DNA of 7,606 nt, taken from an uncultured Collinsella sp. (lineage in GTDB: Bacteria; Actinomycetota; Coriobacteriia; Coriobacteriales; Coriobacteriaceae). The translations under genes and the position numbers were made by a program. The stretch covers positions 1 through 7,606 of the forward strand of contig CABRDB010000024.1 in the NCBI GenBank assembly GCA_902469555.1, read 5' to 3'. The notes under the pieces are model-generated. The model was not told the DNA's origin and did not search any database. It saw only the letters and a list, made by a program, of their open reading frames with translations. Positions 5,114-7,606 of this stretch are shown here, one piece after another. Position 1 is the first letter of the stretch; each line of letters starts with the position of its first letter.

Positions 5114-6364
5114 TTAGAGAGCGGGTGGGAGGGTGTCGAGGAGGGCTTGGGCGGTGTTGGCGGCGCAGTCGCGCGAGTCGATGATGTAGTCGGCCCATGC
5201 GCGGTAGCGCGACATGCGCTGCTCGGCAAGCTTGTCGATACCGTCGCGGGCGGTGATGGGGCGGCCCTTGTGGGCGAGCTCTTCGAGCTTGCGGTTGAGC
5301 ATCACGATCTGGCTGTTCTGGTGCAGCAGCGGATAGTTCTCGTCCCGCGTGACCACGCCGCCGCCGGTGGAGAGCACCAGGCCGCTGCGCTTGGAGATGT
5401 CGGACAGAGCCGCCGTCTCCTGCTCGCGGAAGACCGTCTCGCCGCGCTCGACGATAAAGTCGGCACAGGGCATGCTCAGACGCTTCTCAAGCGCGGCGTC
5501 CAAGTCGATGTGCTCGCGGCCCGTGAGCTGGGCGATCTGCTCACCCACGCGGGTCTTGCCCGAGCCCGGCATGCCAATCAGGGCGATGTTCTGCTCGCGG
5601 CGGGACAGACGCTCCGTCACATCCAGGATGCGCTCGCGCGGGGTGACTTGGCCGGTGTAGCGCTCGACGGCCTGTGCCGCCTGGGCAACAAGCATGAGCA
5701 GGCCGCCGATGCAGGGGATTCCGCGGCGCTCTGCCTCGAGCATCAGGCCCGTGCGGGCGGGGTTGTAGACAATGTCGATAACGCCTTCGAGCGCATCGAG
5801 CCCTTCGAGCGTGCAAGGCGCGTCGGGGCAGTGGGGGAACATGCCGGCGGGCGTGCAGTTGACGAGCAACGTTGCATCGGACTGCTGGGAGATGTTGTCG
5901 TAATTGACCTCGCTCGTGCGGCCGACGGGCACGACGATGGCGCCCAGGTCTCCCAGCACCATACTTGCCGTGGTGCCGGCGCCACCAGTGGCTCCGAGCA
6001 CGAGAGCCTTCTTGCCGGTAACCTCAACGCCCAGCTCTTCGACCAGGCACTGAAAACCAAAGTAGTCGGTGTTGTCGCCACGCAGGCGACCGTCAGGCAG
6101 ACGTGTGATGGTGTTGACGTTGCCCATGCGCTCGGCCAACGGACTCAGCTCGTCCAGGTATTCCATGACGGTGCGCTTGTAGGGGATGGTCACGTTGGTG
6201 CCCTCCCATTCGCCGCCGGTCATAAAGGCCTCAAGATCCTCGGGCTCTCGCTCAAAACGCACGTACTCGAGCCCCGCGAGCTCCTTGTAGATGGTCGGGG
6301 TGTAGCTGTGGCCCAGCACACGGCCCAGGACGCCGTAGGGGCGGGTTGCGGCGGTATCGGTCAT
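5114..6364 (-). CDS. aroE-aroK: Fused shikimate dehydrogenase / shikimate kinase (AroE-AroK)
   Basis: This 416-residue cytoplasmic protein joins two successive shikimate-pathway enzymes: 3-dehydroshikimate reduction, then shikimate phosphorylation by ATP. Residues 1 to about 245 are AroE: GHSYTPTIY (18-26) binds shikimate, NVTIPYK (57-63) holds the catalytic lysine K63, and NTDYFGF (98-104) holds D100. GATGGAG (124-130) is the glycine-rich nucleotide loop. NCTPAGM (169-175) and the QA-QAVERYTG end (228-238) are typical. The NADP-selecting 'NRT' motif reads GRT (148-150). From about 257 the protein is AroK: Walker A GMPGSGKT (264-271), HIDLD (285-289), ERGETVFREQE (306-316) with shikimate-binding R313, TGGGV (333-337) and the lid segment KGRP (366-369). 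Each half is near normal length and intact. The ATG abuts the pheA stop (TAG then ATG), with GGAGGTG inside the end of pheA serving as ribosome binding site. Confidence 0.95.
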   Translation of the reverse strand: MTDTAATRPYGVLGRVLGHSYTPTIYKELAGLEYVRFEREPEDLEAFMTGGEWEGTNVTIPYKRTVMEYLDELSPLAERMGNVNTITRLPDGRLRGDNTDYFGFQCLVEELGVEVTGKKALVLGATGGAGTTASMVLGDLGAIVVPVGRTSEVNYDNISQQSDATLLVNCTPAGMFPHCPDAPCTLEGLDALEGVIDIVYNPARTGLMLEAERRGIPCIGGLLMLVAQAAQAVERYTGQVTPRERILDVTERLSRREQNIALIGMPGSGKTRVGEQIAQLTGREHIDLDAALEKRLSMPCADFIVERGETVFREQETAALSDISKRSGLVLSTGGGVVTRDENYPLLHQNSQIVMLNRKLEELAHKGRPITARDGIDKLAEQRMSRYRAWADYIIDSRDCAANTAQALLDTLPPAL

Positions 6365-7510
6365 CTAGAGCACCTCCGTGTAGCTGCCAAAGTAGGTGAA
6401 GCTCTCGCACACGTCGTCAATCGAGTCGAGCAGGTCGTCGAGCGCCTTGCTGCCAAAGGGGCAGTCCAGGTCAAAGTAGAACATAAACTCAAAGTCGCGA
6501 CCGGGGATGGGGCGGCTCTCCAGCTTGATGAGGTTGATGTTGAGCGCATAGAAGCGCTCGAGTACGCGATAAAGGGCGCCCGGTTCGTTGGCCGTGGTGA
6601 TCATGAGCGAGGTACGGTTGGCGCCGGGGTAGACGCGGGGCTCGCGGCTGATGACGACAAAGCGCGTGTAGTTGTTGTCGGAGTCCTGGATGTTGGGCTT
6701 CAGTACCTCCAAGCCGTAGAGCGCCGCACAGCTGCGCGAGGCGATAGCGGCGACGTCGGTGCGCTCGGAGTTGGCGACCATCTCGGCCGACATGGCGGTG
6801 TTGGGGTATTTGGTGGCATGCAGGCCGTGCGCCTCGATAAAGCTAGCGCACTGCGCGATGGCCTGACCGTGGCTGTAGACCTCGCGTATGTCCGCGAGCT
6901 TGGTGCAGGGTTTGACGAGCAGATTGTGGTCGATCTTGAGGCGAAGCGAGCGCACGATGTGGAAGTCGAACTGGGCGAGCAGGTCGTAGACGGCGTTGAC
7001 CGAGCCGGCGGTGGAGTTCTCGATGGGCAGCACGCCAAACTCGCAGAAGCCGTCGCGCACAGCGCGCATAACGCCTTCGAAGGTCTCGAAAAACGCGATG
7101 TCGGGCACGTCGAAGAGCTTGCACGCGGCGATTTGACTGTAAGCGCCCTCAACGCCCTGGCAAGCGACGGTGGCAGTTTGAGGGAAGGGCGTGTCGGAGG
7201 CTGCAGCCGTGGCGTGGGCCTTTTGCGAGACAGTGATGCCCTTGAGCTCGTTGATGTAGCGCTGCTGCTCGGCCTTGCTCATGCTCATGAGGAGACGGAA
7301 CAGGGTGATGGTCTGCGCCTCGTAGCGCTCGGGCGCGCGGCTGGCGAGGTTGTTGAGTTTGGAGCGCTCGCGGGCGGGGTCAAAGACAGCCTTGCCCATC
7401 TCGATCTTTGATTTGGCGACCTCGGTGGCAATGTCCATACGCTCGACAAAGCTGTTGAGGAGCGTGGTGTCGATGCCATCGATGGCCTGGCGGATGTCAG
7501 CAAGGTCCAT
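6365..7510 (-). CDS. pheA: Bifunctional chorismate mutase / prephenate dehydratase (P-protein)
   Basis: The 381-residue enzyme converts chorismate to prephenate and then phenylpyruvate, the committed branch to phenylalanine. Residues 1-90 are an AroQ-class chorismate mutase; R7, R24, K35, D44, R47 and E48 line up with E. coli R11, R28, K39, D48, R51 and E52 at a constant offset of 4. S78 and Q82 probably take the place of the C-terminal Ser and Gln. Residues from about 113 to 290 are prephenate dehydratase: CQGVEGAYSQ (117-126), LPIENSTAGSV (161-171) and NYTRF (280-284), whose Thr is catalytic. The ACT domain (about 298-378) has GALY (311-314) and ESRP (331-334), the phenylalanine-binding motifs, so feedback inhibition by phenylalanine is expected. 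The ATG at 7510 has AAAGGGG at 5 nt; an in-frame GTG at 7525 is less likely because this site would lie inside its reading frame. No leader peptide or Phe attenuator is visible in the short upstream sequence. Confidence 0.95.
   Translation of the reverse strand: MDLADIRQAIDGIDTTLLNSFVERMDIATEVAKSKIEMGKAVFDPARERSKLNNLASRAPERYEAQTITLFRLLMSMSKAEQQRYINELKGITVSQKAHATAAASDTPFPQTATVACQGVEGAYSQIAACKLFDVPDIAFFETFEGVMRAVRDGFCEFGVLPIENSTAGSVNAVYDLLAQFDFHIVRSLRLKIDHNLLVKPCTKLADIREVYSHGQAIAQCASFIEAHGLHATKYPNTAMSAEMVANSERTDVAAIASRSCAALYGLEVLKPNIQDSDNNYTRFVVISREPRVYPGANRTSLMITTANEPGALYRVLERFYALNINLIKLESRPIPGRDFEFMFYFDLDCPFGSKALDDLLDSIDDVCESFTYFGSYTEVL
6371..6377 (-). promoter_or_regulatory. aroEK ribosome binding site inside the pheA 3' end
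   Basis: GGAGGTG on the minus strand lies within the last codons of pheA, 6 nt before the aroEK ATG at 6364. With zero bases between the pheA stop and this ATG, the two genes are probably translationally coupled. Confidence 0.8.
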
Positions 7511-7515
7511 AGGGA

Positions 7516-7522
7516 CCCCTTT
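7516..7522 (-). promoter_or_regulatory. Ribosome binding site deciding the pheA start
   Basis: AAAGGGG on the minus strand lies 5 nt before the ATG at 7510. It overlaps the codons that would follow an alternative GTG start at 7525, which argues for the ATG. Confidence 0.65.
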
Positions 7523-7532
7523 CACGTGTCGG

Positions 7533-7606
7533 TGATTTTTCTGGGACGGGGATTAAAAAATCATTAGGTACACAATGATTTTTTAATCCCCGTCCCAGAA
7601 AAATCA
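7533..7606. repeat. Perfect 33-bp inverted repeat with 8-nt loop upstream of pheA (REPIN-like)
   Basis: The 33 bases at 7533-7565 are exactly complementary, reversed, to 7574-7606, leaving a loop AGGTACAC (7566-7573). Each arm also contains a smaller inverted repeat: TGATTTTT at 7533-7540 against AAAAATCA at 7556-7563, with the GGGACGGGG core (7543-7551) between them. Either one long hairpin or two short head-to-head hairpins could form. The element ends at the window edge, so it may extend further. It leaves only 22 nt to the pheA start, so a pheA promoter would have to lie inside it or beyond the window. Confidence 0.93.

Noticed and set aside
5050..5229. N-terminal extension of aroQ through the intergenic hairpin into aroEK
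   Set aside because: The extra residues are low-complexity Ser/Thr/Pro/Ala from the aroEK overlap and the palindrome. The ATG at 5049 has its own ribosome binding site and gives the family's standard start.
4988..7411. Very long open frame on the + strand, antisense to aroEK and pheA
   Set aside because: It is an echo of codon bias in the GC-rich genes on the other strand. Its translation is Val/Ala/Gly/His/Asp-rich with no recognisable domain, while the minus strand encodes complete, motif-bearing enzymes over the same bases.
7511..7606. Phenylalanine leader-peptide attenuator upstream of pheA
   Set aside because: No short frame with a run of Phe codons is visible, and the hairpin is a perfect palindrome without the alternative anti-terminator arrangement. 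The region beyond the window cannot be judged.
1..7606. CRISPR array, toxin-antitoxin pair or defence system
   Set aside because: I found no regularly spaced repeats and no small gene pairs with ribosome binding sites. All sizeable intervals are filled by metabolic, transport or tRNA genes.

Overview
The window looks like a chromosomal segment of a high-G+C actinobacterium, most likely a gut member of the Coriobacteriia (Collinsella-like). This rests on the fused RmlC-RmlD protein with an 'RGIHAEPWDKF' signature, which I remember from Bifidobacterium and Coriobacteriia, on the moderately high G+C, and on the style of the intergenic palindromes. It is recognition from memory, not a database result. 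Six protein genes, one tRNA gene and two strong palindromic repeats account for nearly all of the sequence.

Left half (1-4376), cell-surface polysaccharide. A GC-rich gene (63-1517, +) encodes a fused dTDP-4-keto-6-deoxyglucose 3,5-epimerase and dTDP-4-keto-rhamnose reductase, the last two steps to dTDP-L-rhamnose. A 13-bp terminator hairpin (1540-1569) separates it from a convergent gene (1623-2591, -) for a membrane-anchored family 2 glycosyltransferase of the dolichyl/polyprenyl-phosphate sugar synthase type. Across a 160-bp AT-richer divergent intergenic region lie the two genes of an ABC-2 polysaccharide exporter: permease (Wzm/TagG type, 2752-3597, +) and ATPase (Wzt/TagH type, 3609-4376, +). 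Together these suggest sugar-donor synthesis, lipid-linked sugar transfer and export of a rhamnose-containing surface polymer.

Middle (4377-4611). A short region with a TATAAT box and an imperfect hairpin leads into a tRNA-Arg(UCU) gene with encoded CCA (4431-4507), followed by a strong intrinsic terminator (4517-4549).

Right half (4612-7606, all - strand), aromatic amino acid synthesis, in transcription order: pheA (chorismate mutase, prephenate dehydratase and ACT domain), a fused aroE-aroK (shikimate dehydrogenase plus shikimate kinase) starting directly on the pheA stop codon, and aroQ (type II 3-dehydroquinase). These cover dehydroquinate to shikimate-3-phosphate and chorismate to phenylpyruvate. 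A perfect 16-bp hairpin separates aroEK from aroQ. A perfect 33-bp inverted repeat with an 8-nt loop lies just upstream of pheA at the window edge. Both palindromes display a GGGAC(A/G)GG core, so they may be a single and a doubled copy of one REP/REPIN-like family. That repeat pair is the most interesting unexplained structure here; I see no clearly novel multigene system.
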